A stretch of DNA of 64,000 nucleotides from Hyphomicrobiales bacterium (GCA_017305665.1 JAFKKH010000014.1:168903-232902); one strand, 5' to 3'; counted from the first letter of the stretch, positions 55,759-64,000 are shown. Notes: generated by a model from the sequence alone, not told the origin. Program-made: numbers and translations.

Positions 55759-56091
55759 ATGGAGGAGCAGGCCGGGCGCTGGCACGCAGTGCTGAAGGAA
55801 AGTGAGGTGCCTGACGGCGATCCTGTTCCATGCAGCATCGACGATGTCGAAATCGCGATCTATCGGGTCGACGACGAGTATTTTGCGACGTCCAATATCT
55901 GCACGCATGCCCAGGCGTTATTATCGGACGGCTTTCTCGATGGACATCTGATCGAATGTCCGATTCATGGCGCATGCTTCGATATACGGACTGGGAAAGC
56001 CATGACGAGTCCGGCCGAGATCGACCTCGAGACGTTTCCAACGCGTGTTCGCGGCGGAAGCATTGAAGTATTGATACCGGCGAGGCCGTAG
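55759..56091 (+). CDS. Rieske-type ferredoxin
   Basis: A 110-residue [2Fe-2S] protein. Ligands are Cys48 and His50 (ICTHAQALL) and Cys67 and His70 (ECPIHGACF). It moves electrons from the FAD reductase (57486) to the oxygenase (BphF/NagAb type). It starts 10 bp after the small-subunit gene, in the same operon. Confidence 0.94.
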   Translation: MEEQAGRWHAVLKESEVPDGDPVPCSIDDVEIAIYRVDDEYFATSNICTHAQALLSDGFLDGHLIECPIHGACFDIRTGKAMTSPAEIDLETFPTRVRGGSIEVLIPARP

Positions 56092-56249
56092 CGCCGCGCG
56101 ACATTGCGCCGACGTCCGACAGCATGATCAAGTCTGGTGCACGACCCGCAATGAAATTGCGAAGTTGACTTTGAATCAGAATAGCTCAGGCGCAGAATAG
56201 TGAGGTAGGGTTAGCAGTCCTGCCGCGGCTGATGGAGTCTATCGAAGCC

Positions 56250-56591
56250 ATGCCTCATCTTGTGATCGAATATTCCGAGGGCGCCGTGAGCCGGGAGGAG
56301 GTGAGCCATCTGATGGAGCAGCTTGCCTCCGCCGCGGCACGGACCGGCGTCATGAAGGCGTCCGACATCAAGGTGCGGGCACGAAGCTATGACGATTTTC
56401 TGATCGCAGGCAAAAAGGACAGCTTCATTCATCTGTCGGTCTATTTGCTTGCAGGAAGAACACCGGAACAGAAGGTCGATCTCAGTGAACAGCTGCGGCA
56501 AGTGATGATTGAAAGCTGTGCGAACGTCGTCAGCCTGAGCGTTGACATCCGTGACATGGATCCTGTCGCTTACAAGAAGCGGCTGAAATGA
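56250..56591 (+). CDS. 5-carboxymethyl-2-hydroxymuconate isomerase-like tautomerase
   Basis: A 113-residue member of the tautomerase superfamily. MPHLVIEYSEGAVSREEVSH gives the Pro immediately after Met that becomes catalytic Pro1, and RARSYDDFLIAG and MIESCANVVSLSVDIRDMDP match the HpaF/CHMI branch, which isomerises ring-cleavage products. This suggests that a meta- or gentisate-type cleavage product occurs in the pathway, though no ring-cleavage gene is present here. A gap of 158 bp separates it from the ferredoxin gene. Confidence 0.85.
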   Translation: MPHLVIEYSEGAVSREEVSHLMEQLASAAARTGVMKASDIKVRARSYDDFLIAGKKDSFIHLSVYLLAGRTPEQKVDLSEQLRQVMIESCANVVSLSVDIRDMDPVAYKKRLK

Positions 56592-56653
56592 GCGGGCGAC
56601 CGTATTGCCTCGCCGGTTACGGCGTCGGAAAAACGGCGTCCACTATCCGGTGA

Positions 56654-57448
56654 TCAGACCAGCAGCGGCTGTGCCGCGTCGGATAGATCCTTCAGGAGAG
56701 GCAGAAAGCGGTCGATCATTTCGCCCGTGGTGATGCGGTCGACATGTGCGCCGATATTCGCGGCTGCGACAATCGTTCCGTCGTAGCGGCGCAGCGGCAC
56801 CGAGATCGAGCGGAATCCCTCTTCGGCTTCCCGATCGACCAGACTGTATCCCTTGGTGCGGTCGGTGATGATGGTGGCGATCAGTGTCGGCTTGTCGAGC
56901 AGCGTACTCGGGGTTTGCGCCGTCAGAGTCATATCGCTGATCGCTGCGGTCAGTTCCTCGTTGGAAAGCCGGCTGAGTAGCACCCGTCCGACCGAGGTGC
57001 AGAACGCGGGCAAGCGATAGCCGATATCCAGCCCCATCGAAAAGATGCGTGCGGGGCTGGAGCGGGCGACGAACACCACATCGACCGCGTCGAGGATCGC
57101 AACGGAACAGACTTCCCTGGCCTTCACCGAGACCTCGTCCATCAACGGCTGCAGCACGGTGCTGATCTGGTTTGAAGTCAGATAAGCGGAGGCTAGCAGC
57201 AGTACGCGCGGCGTCAGGGAAAACAGCCGCTCGTCTCCTGCAACGAAGCCGGACCGCTGCAGCGTCATCAGGATGCGGCGAACGGTGGCGCGCGGCAGGT
57301 TCGCTATCCTGGCGATGTCGCTCAGCGTCATCGGACGGCGATCGATGCCGAACGATTGAAGCACCCGAAGACCGCGATCGAGGCTTTCGATGAATTCCGC
57401 GCCGCCACGCGCGTTCTTCTCTTCCTCTGTGCGCTTCAGTTTCGGCAT
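56654..57448 (-). CDS. IclR family transcriptional regulator
   Basis: A 264-residue regulator. The N-terminal winged helix is MTLSDIARIANLPRATVRRI LMTLQRSGFV; the effector domain (90-255) has the FSMGLDIGYRLPAFCTSVGR VLLSRLSNEE and TKGYSLVDREAEEGFRSISV stretches that bind aromatic acids in PcaR/PobR/PcaU-type proteins. It is downstream of the reductase gene (37-bp gap) on the same strand. Palindromes at 58775 and 58909 are probable targets. Confidence 0.94.
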   Translation of the reverse strand: MPKLKRTEEEKNARGGAEFIESLDRGLRVLQSFGIDRRPMTLSDIARIANLPRATVRRILMTLQRSGFVAGDERLFSLTPRVLLLASAYLTSNQISTVLQPLMDEVSVKAREVCSVAILDAVDVVFVARSSPARIFSMGLDIGYRLPAFCTSVGRVLLSRLSNEELTAAISDMTLTAQTPSTLLDKPTLIATIITDRTKGYSLVDREAEEGFRSISVPLRRYDGTIVAAANIGAHVDRITTGEMIDRFLPLLKDLSDAAQPLLV

Positions 57449-57485
57449 CCGGGCCGTGCCTCCGCTGACTGTGCTCGACCGATCG

Positions 57486-58739
57486 TCATGAATTGCCGCG
57501 TGGGGTGCTGGCCTTGCCGATCGTCTTCACCAGTGACTTGAGATCGAAGGAAGGATCTGCGGCTTCTTCCGGTGTCGGCGAAACGCCGGCGGTAATGAGG
57601 CGGCGGCAAGCCAACTGGTCGCCCGGCCTGTTGATGCTGTCGGCCGCGATCAGGTTCTCGCCGCGGTACATGAAAACGGAGAACCTGCCCTCGTCCTCGG
57701 TACCGCGCACCACCATGCGATCGTGACGGGCCGATAACCCGACGATCTGCAGCTTCGCGTCATACTGGTCGGACCAGAACCAGGGGACAGTGTCATAGGG
57801 GCCGTGACGCCCAGCAATGGCGAACCCCGCGGCCTTGGCCTGATCCTGCGCGTTCTGCACGGACTCGAGCCTGATCCAGCCGTCAGCAAAGCGATTGTAG
57901 TGGTTGGCGCAATCGCCCGCGGCGTAGATGTCCGGATGTTCGGTGCGGCCGTACTCGTCGACCACCACGCCGTTGGTGCACTTCAGTCCGGCGGCGCGCG
58001 CCAGATCGTCATTGGCGATTCCCCCGATTCCGACCAGTACCAGATCGGCCGGCAGCTTTGTGCCGCTCGCGAGCGTGACCGCGGCGACGCGGCCGTTGTT
58101 GCCTTCCATCGCGACGACGCTTTCTCCCATCCGCACATCGACGCCGGCCTTGAGATGCGTGGTGTGGAGAAAGCCGGACACCAGCGGGCACACGGCGCGC
58201 TCGAGAAGGCGCATGACGCTTTCGACCACGGCGACCTTCTTGCCGAGCTTGGCCGCCGAGGAGGCAACTTCGAGTCCGATGAATCCGCCGCCGACGATCA
58301 CGACTTCCGAGGCTCGTGCGAGCCGTGCCTTGAGGTCGAGCGCATCCGCTACCGATCGCAGATAGCAGACGCCATCAAGATCGGCGCCAGGCACCGCGAT
58401 CCGGCGCGCGCGCGAGCCCGTGGCAAGCACGAGTTTGTCGAAGTCGAGCGTGGCGCCGTCGTCGAGCCTGATGCGTTTTGCTGCCGGATCGATCTCGGTG
58501 GCGCGATGTCCCAGAACCAGATCGATCCGCTCCTTCTTGAAGAAGGCCTCGTTGCGCAGGACGAGATGGTCTTCGGTGGTGACACCGAGCAGAAAGTCTT
58601 TTGAAAGAGGCGGCCGCTGATAGGGCAGCCAGGTCTCGTCGCAGACCACGGTAATATCATCGGCGTAACCAGCTTCACGCGCAGCGAGCGCACTCTGGAT
58701 GCCGGCGTACGACGCGCCGATAACAACAAGTCCGGTCAT
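57486..58739 (-). CDS. FAD-dependent ferredoxin reductase of Rieske oxygenase
   Basis: A 417-residue BphA4/NagAa-like flavoprotein. FAD site VVIGASYAGIQSALAAREAG near the start, NAD site VIVGGGFIGLEVASSAAKLG (about 148), then DIYAAGDCANHYNRFADGWI R and a C-terminal reductase domain. It passes electrons to the Rieske ferredoxin. The start lies only about 35 bp from a palindromic site. First gene of the reductase-iclR unit and divergent from the second Rieske oxygenase. Confidence 0.93.
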   Translation of the reverse strand: MTGLVVIGASYAGIQSALAAREAGYADDITVVCDETWLPYQRPPLSKDFLLGVTTEDHLVLRNEAFFKKERIDLVLGHRATEIDPAAKRIRLDDGATLDFDKLVLATGSRARRIAVPGADLDGVCYLRSVADALDLKARLARASEVVIVGGGFIGLEVASSAAKLGKKVAVVESVMRLLERAVCPLVSGFLHTTHLKAGVDVRMGESVVAMEGNNGRVAAVTLASGTKLPADLVLVGIGGIANDDLARAAGLKCTNGVVVDEYGRTEHPDIYAAGDCANHYNRFADGWIRLESVQNAQDQAKAAGFAIAGRHGPYDTVPWFWSDQYDAKLQIVGLSARHDRMVVRGTEDEGRFSVFMYRGENLIAADSINRPGDQLACRRLITAGVSPTPEEAADPSFDLKSLVKTIGKASTPRGNS

Positions 58740-58774
58740 GGCTGGCTCTTGAGAATAAATGTTGCCCGGTCAAA

Positions 58775-58792
58775 GAACATAAGTTCGATAGA
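58775..58792. promoter_or_regulatory. IclR-type operator, proximal to reductase
   Basis: GAACATAAGTTC followed by GATAGA. The first twelve bases are palindromic apart from one position, and the sequence GTTCGATAGA is repeated in inverted form at 58922-58931. It lies 36 bp from the reductase start. Confidence 0.5.
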
Positions 58793-58908
58793 TGGGCGCG
58801 ACAAGGAAAACGATTGGACTTGGAAAAGTTGGCTGCCCAAGTGCGGTTGCATTGCAGCATCGATGAGACTTGCATCGTCGCAACATTGGAGGCATTCTCA
58901 ATCCATGT

Positions 58909-58931
58909 GAACATATGTTCGTCTATCGAAC
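58909..58931. promoter_or_regulatory. IclR-type operator, proximal to second Rieske gene
   Basis: GAACATATGTTC is a perfect 12-base palindrome and continues into GTTCG-TCTAT-CGAAC, another inverted repeat. It lies about 110-130 bp before ATG 59041 and shares both elements with the site at 58775. Confidence 0.6.
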
Positions 58932-59040
58932 AAGGCGAGTCGCGGCGGCAGGATTGTATTTCAACGGCAGGTCCATACGCTTTCATCGCGGTGTCGGACC
59001 AGCGCATCCCGGAACGACAAAATAGAGGGGACTCAACGCC

Positions 59041-60399
59041 ATGATGAGTCAGGAGCAGAACGATCTCATCACCCGAATCGGTCCGTCGGCACCGGCCGGC
59101 AAGTTGATGCGCATGTACTGGCAACCTGCTGCGCTGGTGGATGAACTCGAGGGACCTCGCCCGATTCGACCGGTCAAACTGCTCGGGGAAAATTTCGTTC
59201 TCTTTCGGGACGAGGCGGGGCGCTACGGATTGATGGATCGCGACTGCCCGCATCGTGGTGCCGACCTTGCATTTGGCCGTCTGGAAAATGGCGGTCTGCG
59301 CTGCGCTTTCCATGGCTGGCTGTTCGATGTTACGGGCCAGTGTCTTGAGACGCCGGCCGAGCCGGCAGGTTCGTCACTTTGCAAGAATATCAAGCAACGC
59401 TCCTATCCCGTCGTCGAGAAGGGCGGCATCCTCTGGGCTTATCTTGGTGAAGGTGAACCGCCGGCGTTTCCGGAGATTGACTGTTTCGCAGCGCCGGATG
59501 CGTACACATTCGCTTTCAAGGGATTGATGGCGTGCAACTGGCTGCAGGCGCTGGAAGTCGGCATCGATCCGGCGCACGCCTCGTTCCTGCACCGCTTCTT
59601 CGAGGACGAGGACACCTCGTCGGCCTATGGCAAACAGTTCCGGGGAGCATCGGCAGACTCGGAGATGCCGATGACAAAGGTGCTGCGTGAGTACGATCGC
59701 CCCATTATCAACGTCGAGCACACCGAATACGGCCTCCGGCTGGTTGCGCTGCGCGAGATCGACGAGCAGCGTACTCATGTGCGGGTGACCAACCAGTTAT
59801 TTCCGCACGCCTTCGTCATTCCCATGAGCACGGAAATGACCATCACCCAGTGGCATGTGCCGGTCGATGATGAGTCGTGCTACTGGTACGCGATCTTCAC
59901 CAGCTACGCGAAGCCCGTCGACAAGAAGAAGATGCGCGACCAGCGCCTCGAACTTTATGAATTGCCGGACTACGTGTCACGGAAGAACAAGGCCAACGAT
60001 TACGGCTTCGATCCGCACGAGCAGGCCACTGCGACCTACACGGGCATGGGCGCCGATATCAACGTCCACGATCAGTGGGCGGTGGAATCGATGGGCGCGA
60101 TCCAGAACCGAACACGCGAGCATCTCGGACAGTCCGACAAGGCCATCATTCAGTATCGCCGTCTGTTGCGGCAGGAGATCGAGAAAGTCGCATCGGGCGG
60201 CAAGCCGCTGATGCATATCGAGCCCGCCACCGCACGCAGCATTCAGGGTCCCGCCACTATGGACGGCATCGGGCCGACCAGGGGCTGGGAGACCTACTGG
60301 ATGGAAGTCGATGTCAAGCGGCGGCGCGGCGCGCCTTGGGCTGCGCCGGTACCGGCTGAACTCGTCGAGAAACTGCCTCATCTGACCGCGGCGGAATAA
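59041..60399 (+). CDS. Rieske oxygenase, phthalate/vanillate type
   Basis: A 452-residue stand-alone Rieske protein. [2Fe-2S] ligands are Cys69, His71 (DCPHRG) and Cys88, His91 (CAFHGW); iron ligands are His179 and His184 in DPAHASFLH with bridging Asp176. It resembles the phthalate 4,5-dioxygenase / VanA / LigXa group (alpha-only trimers doing O- or N-demethylation or ring hydroxylation). No small-subunit gene follows. Instead the next gene, a glutamine-synthetase-family ligase, starts one base after its stop codon. Confidence 0.92.
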   Translation: MMSQEQNDLITRIGPSAPAGKLMRMYWQPAALVDELEGPRPIRPVKLLGENFVLFRDEAGRYGLMDRDCPHRGADLAFGRLENGGLRCAFHGWLFDVTGQCLETPAEPAGSSLCKNIKQRSYPVVEKGGILWAYLGEGEPPAFPEIDCFAAPDAYTFAFKGLMACNWLQALEVGIDPAHASFLHRFFEDEDTSSAYGKQFRGASADSEMPMTKVLREYDRPIINVEHTEYGLRLVALREIDEQRTHVRVTNQLFPHAFVIPMSTEMTITQWHVPVDDESCYWYAIFTSYAKPVDKKKMRDQRLELYELPDYVSRKNKANDYGFDPHEQATATYTGMGADINVHDQWAVESMGAIQNRTREHLGQSDKAIIQYRRLLRQEIEKVASGGKPLMHIEPATARSIQGPATMDGIGPTRGWETYWMEVDVKRRRGAPWAAPVPAELVEKLPHLTAAE

Positions 60400-60400
60400 C

Positions 60401-61876
60401 ATGCACGGGACCACTTCTTCAAAGGATCACGCGTCGAGTTTCGTCGGGAAGCACGGCCTATGGTCCGACGAGCAGCGCGATGCGGCCGAGCGGATGCGGC
60501 GTCTGGTCGAGGAGCAGAAGCTGCACAGCATCCGGCTGGCATTTCCGGATCAGCACGGCATCCTGCGCGGCAAGACGTTGATGGCGGACGAAGCGGTTGC
60601 CTCCATCGAAAGCGGTTGCTCGATCACGACCACGCTGCTCGCCAAGGATACCTCGCATCGCACCGTCTTCCCGGTGTTCTCTGCCGGCGGCGGATTTGGC
60701 ATGAGCGAGATGCAGGGCGGCGGCGACGTCCTGATGGTGGCCGATCCCACGACGTTCAAGGTGCTGCCTTGGGCGCAGGGAACCGGCTGGCTGCTGTGCG
60801 ATCTGTATTTCCCCGATGGCCGACCGGTGCCTTTCGCCTCGCGTGGGCTCTACCGCTCGGTGCTCGAGAAGCTCGCGGCGCGCGGCTATGACTTCAAGGC
60901 GGGCCTCGAAGTTGAATGTCATATCTTTCGGGTAGCCAACCCGCGGCTGGGACTGGCCGATTCCGGAACGCCCGGTCGCCCCGGCGAGCCGCCGGACGTC
61001 AGCCTGTTGTCGCAGGGCTATCAGTATCTCACCGAGCAGCGTTACGACCAGATGGAGCCGGCGCTGGAGGTGATCCGCGACAACATCGTCGCGCTTGGCC
61101 TGCCGCTACGCTCCATCGAAGTGGAGTACGGACCGAGCCAGTGCGAGTTCGTGTTTCAGCCCACGGTCGGCCTCGTGCCCGCCGACACCATGGTGTTGTT
61201 CCGCACCGCCGTGAAGCAGATTTGCACTCGCCACGGCTATCACGCCACCTTCATGTGCCGGCCTCGGATTCCGAACGTGATGTCGTCGGGTTGGCATCTC
61301 CATCAATCGCTGGCGGCGCGCGATAGCGGGCTGAACGCGTTTATGACCGGCGAGCCGGATGGCCTGTCGAAGCTCGGCAGGCATTATATGGCCGGCCTGC
61401 TTGCGCATGCACGGGCGTCGGCGGTGTTCTCCACGCCGACCATCAACGGCTACAAGCGCTATCGTTCCTATTCGCTGGCGCCGGACCGCGCCATCTGGGG
61501 CCGCGACAATCGCGGCGTCATGATCCGCGTACTTGGTGGTCCCGACGATCGCGCGACCCGTCTTGAAAACAGGATCGGCGAACCCGCGGCCAATCCTTAT
61601 CTCTACATGGCATCGCAGATTCTCGCAGGCCTCAACGGCATCGATCGTTCGCTCGATCCGGGCGCGTCGGCCGATACGCCTTATGAAACCAAGGCGAGCT
61701 TCCTGCCGACGTCGCTCCGCGAGGCGGTGCTGGCGCTGAAGGAAGATCCGTTCTTCCGCGATGCGCTGGGCGGGCAGTTCATCGATTACTACGTCCACAT
61801 CAAGAATGCCGAGATCGAGCGCTTCCAGGCGGAGGTCACCGAATGGGAGCAGCGCGAATATTTCGAGCTGTTCTGA
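60401..61876 (+). CDS. glutamine synthetase family ligase
   Basis: A 491-residue ATP-dependent ligase. Metal and substrate residues correspond to GS: Glu170 and Glu172 (GLEVECHIF), Glu240/Glu242/Glu249 (IEVEYGPSQCEF), His299 (SGWHLHQSL), Arg/Asn set in RNRGVMIRV-like DNRGVMIRVLGG and the end motif ENRIGEPAANPYLYMASQIL. It is longer and divergent from ordinary GlnA and belongs with gamma-glutamyl-amide ligases (AtdA1, PuuA, IpuC types). ATG follows the Rieske stop by a single base, so translation is coupled. Probably glutamylates an amine. Confidence 0.9.
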   Translation: MHGTTSSKDHASSFVGKHGLWSDEQRDAAERMRRLVEEQKLHSIRLAFPDQHGILRGKTLMADEAVASIESGCSITTTLLAKDTSHRTVFPVFSAGGGFGMSEMQGGGDVLMVADPTTFKVLPWAQGTGWLLCDLYFPDGRPVPFASRGLYRSVLEKLAARGYDFKAGLEVECHIFRVANPRLGLADSGTPGRPGEPPDVSLLSQGYQYLTEQRYDQMEPALEVIRDNIVALGLPLRSIEVEYGPSQCEFVFQPTVGLVPADTMVLFRTAVKQICTRHGYHATFMCRPRIPNVMSSGWHLHQSLAARDSGLNAFMTGEPDGLSKLGRHYMAGLLAHARASAVFSTPTINGYKRYRSYSLAPDRAIWGRDNRGVMIRVLGGPDDRATRLENRIGEPAANPYLYMASQILAGLNGIDRSLDPGASADTPYETKASFLPTSLREAVLALKEDPFFRDALGGQFIDYYVHIKNAEIERFQAEVTEWEQREYFELF

Positions 61877-61941
61877 TGCGCCGTCGCTGACAAGCGGACT
61901 AGAATTACGCAGCCGCGCCAGATCGCAGCTGCCGTCCCATC

Positions 61942-63372
61942 TCAAATCGTCAGGCCGATGAATTTCAACTGGGACAATTCTTCGATCGCATAACGCACGC
62001 CTTCGCGGCCGACACCGCTCTGCTTCACGCCGCCGAACGGATAGCCGTCGAGCCTGAAACGTGTCGCTTCGTTGACCCAGAGCGCGCCGACGTCGAAATC
62101 ATCCGCGAAGCGCATCATCGCGCCGAGATCGCGGGTAAAGACAGACCCCTGCAGGCCGAACGGCGAGTCATTGGCGAGCGCGAGCGCCTGATCAACCGTG
62201 TCGAACGGCGCCACGATCGCAATGGGACCGAACACCTCTTCCCGCCACAGCCGGGCGTTGTCGCTGACATCGACCAGGATGCCCGGGGACAGTCCGGCGT
62301 TGCCGGCGCGCCTGGGCTCCAGCGCATAGCGCGCGCCTTTGGCGATCGCTTCGCTGCACATCGCCGTCACGCGCTCCGCGGCGGCCTTCGAAATCATCGG
62401 GCCAACATCGGTCTTCGGATTGGTGGCATCGCCCACATTCAGCGTCTTGGCCGCGTCGACAAACGCTTGAAGAAATGCGTCGAGCCGCGATCGCGCGACC
62501 AGCACGCGCTGTGCGGAGATGCATTGCTGTCCGCTGGCTTCGAAAGCTGCGGACGCGATTTTTTTTGCAGCTGCCGCAATGTCAGCGTCGTCGAGCACGA
62601 CGTTGGCGGCGTTGGAGCCGAGTTCAGCAACAAACTTCTTGGCGCCGGCTGCCCGCGCCAGGGCGTCACCGCCGCTTGTGCTGCCGGTAAAGGACACCGC
62701 CCGCACGTCAGGATGGGCCGCGAGCGCGATGGCGGTCTCCTTGTCGCCGGTGACGACCGTGAACAAGTTTTCGGGCCAGCCAGCGTCCTGAAAGAGGCGG
62801 GCGAGCCTGATCGCCGTGCGGGTGCCGGCGGGAGCAGGCTTGACGACAATGGCATTGCCGGCGGCGATCGCTGGCGCGACCTTTTGCACGAGCAAGTTGA
62901 CCGGAGCATTGAACGGCGTGATGCCGGCAACGACGCCATAGGGAATATGACGGACGAATCCCATGTGTCCTGTGCCGGGTGGCGTGACATCCAGCGGCAG
63001 TGTCTCGCCACCGAGCTGTGACAACGCGGAAGCCGTGGCTTCGAGAAACTCGGCTCCGCGACGCACTTCGAAAGTCGCCATGCGGATAGGCTTGCCGACA
63101 TCGGCGCAGATAATCGCAGCGATCTCCTCGGACGCGCCGGTTAGTGCTGCGGCAGCCGCCTTGAGCCATCCGATCCTGATGTGTGTCGGTTGCTTCCGAT
63201 GTTGGGCAAAGGCTGCACCTGCCGCCCGCACGGCGAGCGCGACGCCCTCCTGTCCGGCCTCGGAAATTCGGCCGATCGTCTTGCCGTCGTGTGGCATCAC
63301 GAGATCGAATGCGGCGCGAGAACTCTCGTGCGTCTTTCCGTTGATGAAGCTGGCATAGATCGGCAGGTTCAT
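61942..63372 (-). CDS. NAD(P)-dependent aldehyde dehydrogenase
   Basis: A 476-residue ALDH. Catalytic Cys284 (GQQCISAQR), general base Glu250 (VAELGSNAAN) and the oxyanion Asn155 (TPFNAPVNL) are present, with the FTGSTSGG cofactor loop at about 229. Ends with FGGVKQSGVGREGVRYAI. Oxidises an aldehyde to a carboxylic acid; in this cluster perhaps the product of an N- or O-dealkylation or of ring-chain breakdown. Convergent with the GS-like gene. Confidence 0.95.
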   Translation of the reverse strand: MNLPIYASFINGKTHESSRAAFDLVMPHDGKTIGRISEAGQEGVALAVRAAGAAFAQHRKQPTHIRIGWLKAAAAALTGASEEIAAIICADVGKPIRMATFEVRRGAEFLEATASALSQLGGETLPLDVTPPGTGHMGFVRHIPYGVVAGITPFNAPVNLLVQKVAPAIAAGNAIVVKPAPAGTRTAIRLARLFQDAGWPENLFTVVTGDKETAIALAAHPDVRAVSFTGSTSGGDALARAAGAKKFVAELGSNAANVVLDDADIAAAAKKIASAAFEASGQQCISAQRVLVARSRLDAFLQAFVDAAKTLNVGDATNPKTDVGPMISKAAAERVTAMCSEAIAKGARYALEPRRAGNAGLSPGILVDVSDNARLWREEVFGPIAIVAPFDTVDQALALANDSPFGLQGSVFTRDLGAMMRFADDFDVGALWVNEATRFRLDGYPFGGVKQSGVGREGVRYAIEELSQLKFIGLTI

Positions 63373-63427
63373 GGTCTTGCTCTTCTGTGGTGTCGAGAAA
63401 GCGTCGGATCGGTGCGGCAGTTAAGCA

Positions 63428-64000
63428 TCACCGCGGGTGAGCGATGAAGTTGAGCATCGCTTGGCCGAGATGATCCTCAGACGTGTTGATGTGGCCGATG
63501 ATCGATGTGTGATTGTGGCCGGGCAGCCAGACCAGGGGCGGTGCGCGGCGTTTGGCCTGCGCAAGACGCGAAGCCAGTTCGAGACAATGCACGTCGATCA
63601 GCGGGTTTTCATACTCTGCAAAGGCGATGAACGTGGGGAGGCTGTCCGGACCGATGTGGCTGACAGGAGAGGCATCCGCCAGCGCATCCGCACTGTCCGT
63701 TCCGTAATAGGCCACAACTTTATGGGCGTTCGGGTTCTCCGGTCGCGTCTCGGCGCGGACCCGGCCGCTGACGACGAGATGCCCAGCAAGGCCAGGCCCA
63801 TCGGCAGGATGCCGTCGAGAATCGTAGACGTAGCTTCCGCTATGCGCGGCGCCGGCGGAATGACCCATCAAGAACAGGCGATCACGATCGATGCCGAATT
63901 CGGTCGCATGCTGTCGGGTCCATGCGACGGCACTCGCAATGTCTTCGGTCGCGCCGGGGTATCCGGCATCGCCGGCCAGCCGGTATCCGATGTTGATGCC
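63428..64000 (-). CDS. alpha/beta hydrolase, 5' end outside window
   Basis: The last 190 residues of an alpha/beta hydrolase; the frame is open at 64000. GATEDIASAVAWTRQHATEF precedes the nucleophile motif LFLMGHSAGAAHS (Ser in G-H-S-A-G), and Asp and His follow in FAEYENPLIDVHCLELASRL and LPGHNHTSIIGHI. The pattern resembles the carboxylesterase/kynurenine-formamidase (AFMID) branch, which hydrolyses esters or formamides. It lies 55 bp before the ALDH gene on the same strand and is probably in one operon with it. Confidence 0.85.
   Translation of the reverse strand, partial: GINIGYRLAGDAGYPGATEDIASAVAWTRQHATEFGIDRDRLFLMGHSAGAAHSGSYVYDSRRHPADGPGLAGHLVVSGRVRAETRPENPNAHKVVAYYGTDSADALADASPVSHIGPDSLPTFIAFAEYENPLIDVHCLELASRLAQAKRRAPPLVWLPGHNHTSIIGHINTSEDHLGQAMLNFIAHPR

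Larger units (their letters stand above)
58740..59040. other. divergent promoter region with IclR-type palindromes
   Basis: 301 bp without a credible gene between the reductase gene (leftward) and the second Rieske gene (rightward). The only long frame in it (58814-59044) has no ribosome site and no family. It contains operator-like sequences at 58775-58792 and 58909-58931. Confidence 0.6.

Noticed and set aside
58814-59044. 76-codon frame in the divergent promoter region
   Set aside because: No ribosome site and contains the palindromic operators; better explained as regulatory DNA.

Overview
The window is about 64 kb of GC-rich chromosome from an alphaproteobacterium, most likely a member of the Bradyrhizobium/Afipia/Rhodopseudomonas group (Bradyrhizobiaceae/Nitrobacteraceae). 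This rests on the alphaproteobacterial-type SerC with a serC-type leader, CpdR, a ROSE-type RNA thermometer before hsp20, an mmgR/alpha-r8-like sRNA, Omp25/31-type porins, GCG_CRPN and DUF5996 small-family proteins, and several palindromic intergenic repeat families. Genus cannot be fixed from sequence alone. No prophage, IS element, CRISPR array or integrase is visible. There is one tRNA gene (Val-GAC).

Layout: 1-4.7 kb holds the end of an MFS transporter, two outer-membrane beta-barrel proteins, a GST, a GNAT acetyltransferase and small secreted/hypothetical proteins. 4.7-7.8 kb is the serine pathway unit serC-serA. 7.9-15.5 kb has two tandem EamA exporters, a DUF5996 protein, a YbaK-type deacylase, a cytoplasmic-looking gamma-glutamyltransferase and an S10 carboxypeptidase. 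15.9-25.8 kb has purA, a membrane-anchored hypothetical, a third EamA exporter, many small genes, an acetyltransferase and an AraC regulator, plus a roughly 430-bp non-coding block. 25.9-35.6 kb has msrA-msrB, galU, an MltB-type transglycosylase and a DUF459 hydrolase; the last three lie between two inverted copies of a 169-bp double-hairpin repeat. Two SDR enzymes and a TauD-type dioxygenase follow. 35.8-42.2 kb is gltB-gltD (ammonia assimilation).

42.7-51.6 kb is a mixed core region: a heat-controlled hsp20 (sigma32-like promoter plus ROSE element), hydrolases, LysE and TauE transporters with a divergent LysR, then the block hisN - sRNA - N-formylglutamate amidohydrolase - cpdR - tRNA-Val. 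The sRNA carries the exact UUUCCUCCCU signature of the mmgR family, in the same kind of neighbourhood as I recall for Sinorhizobium.

51.8-64 kb is the most accessory-looking part: a catabolic cluster with MarR and IclR regulators, a branched-chain-type ABC binding protein without permeases, a complete multi-component Rieske oxygenase (large, small, ferredoxin, separate FAD reductase), a CHMI-type tautomerase, a second Rieske oxygenase coupled (1-nt gap) to a glutamine-synthetase-family ligase, an aldehyde dehydrogenase and an alpha/beta hydrolase that runs off the window. The pairing of a Rieske oxygenase with a GS-like ligase suggests a gamma-glutamylation-dependent route for an aromatic or other amine. 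This is inference and the strongest candidate here for a new pathway.
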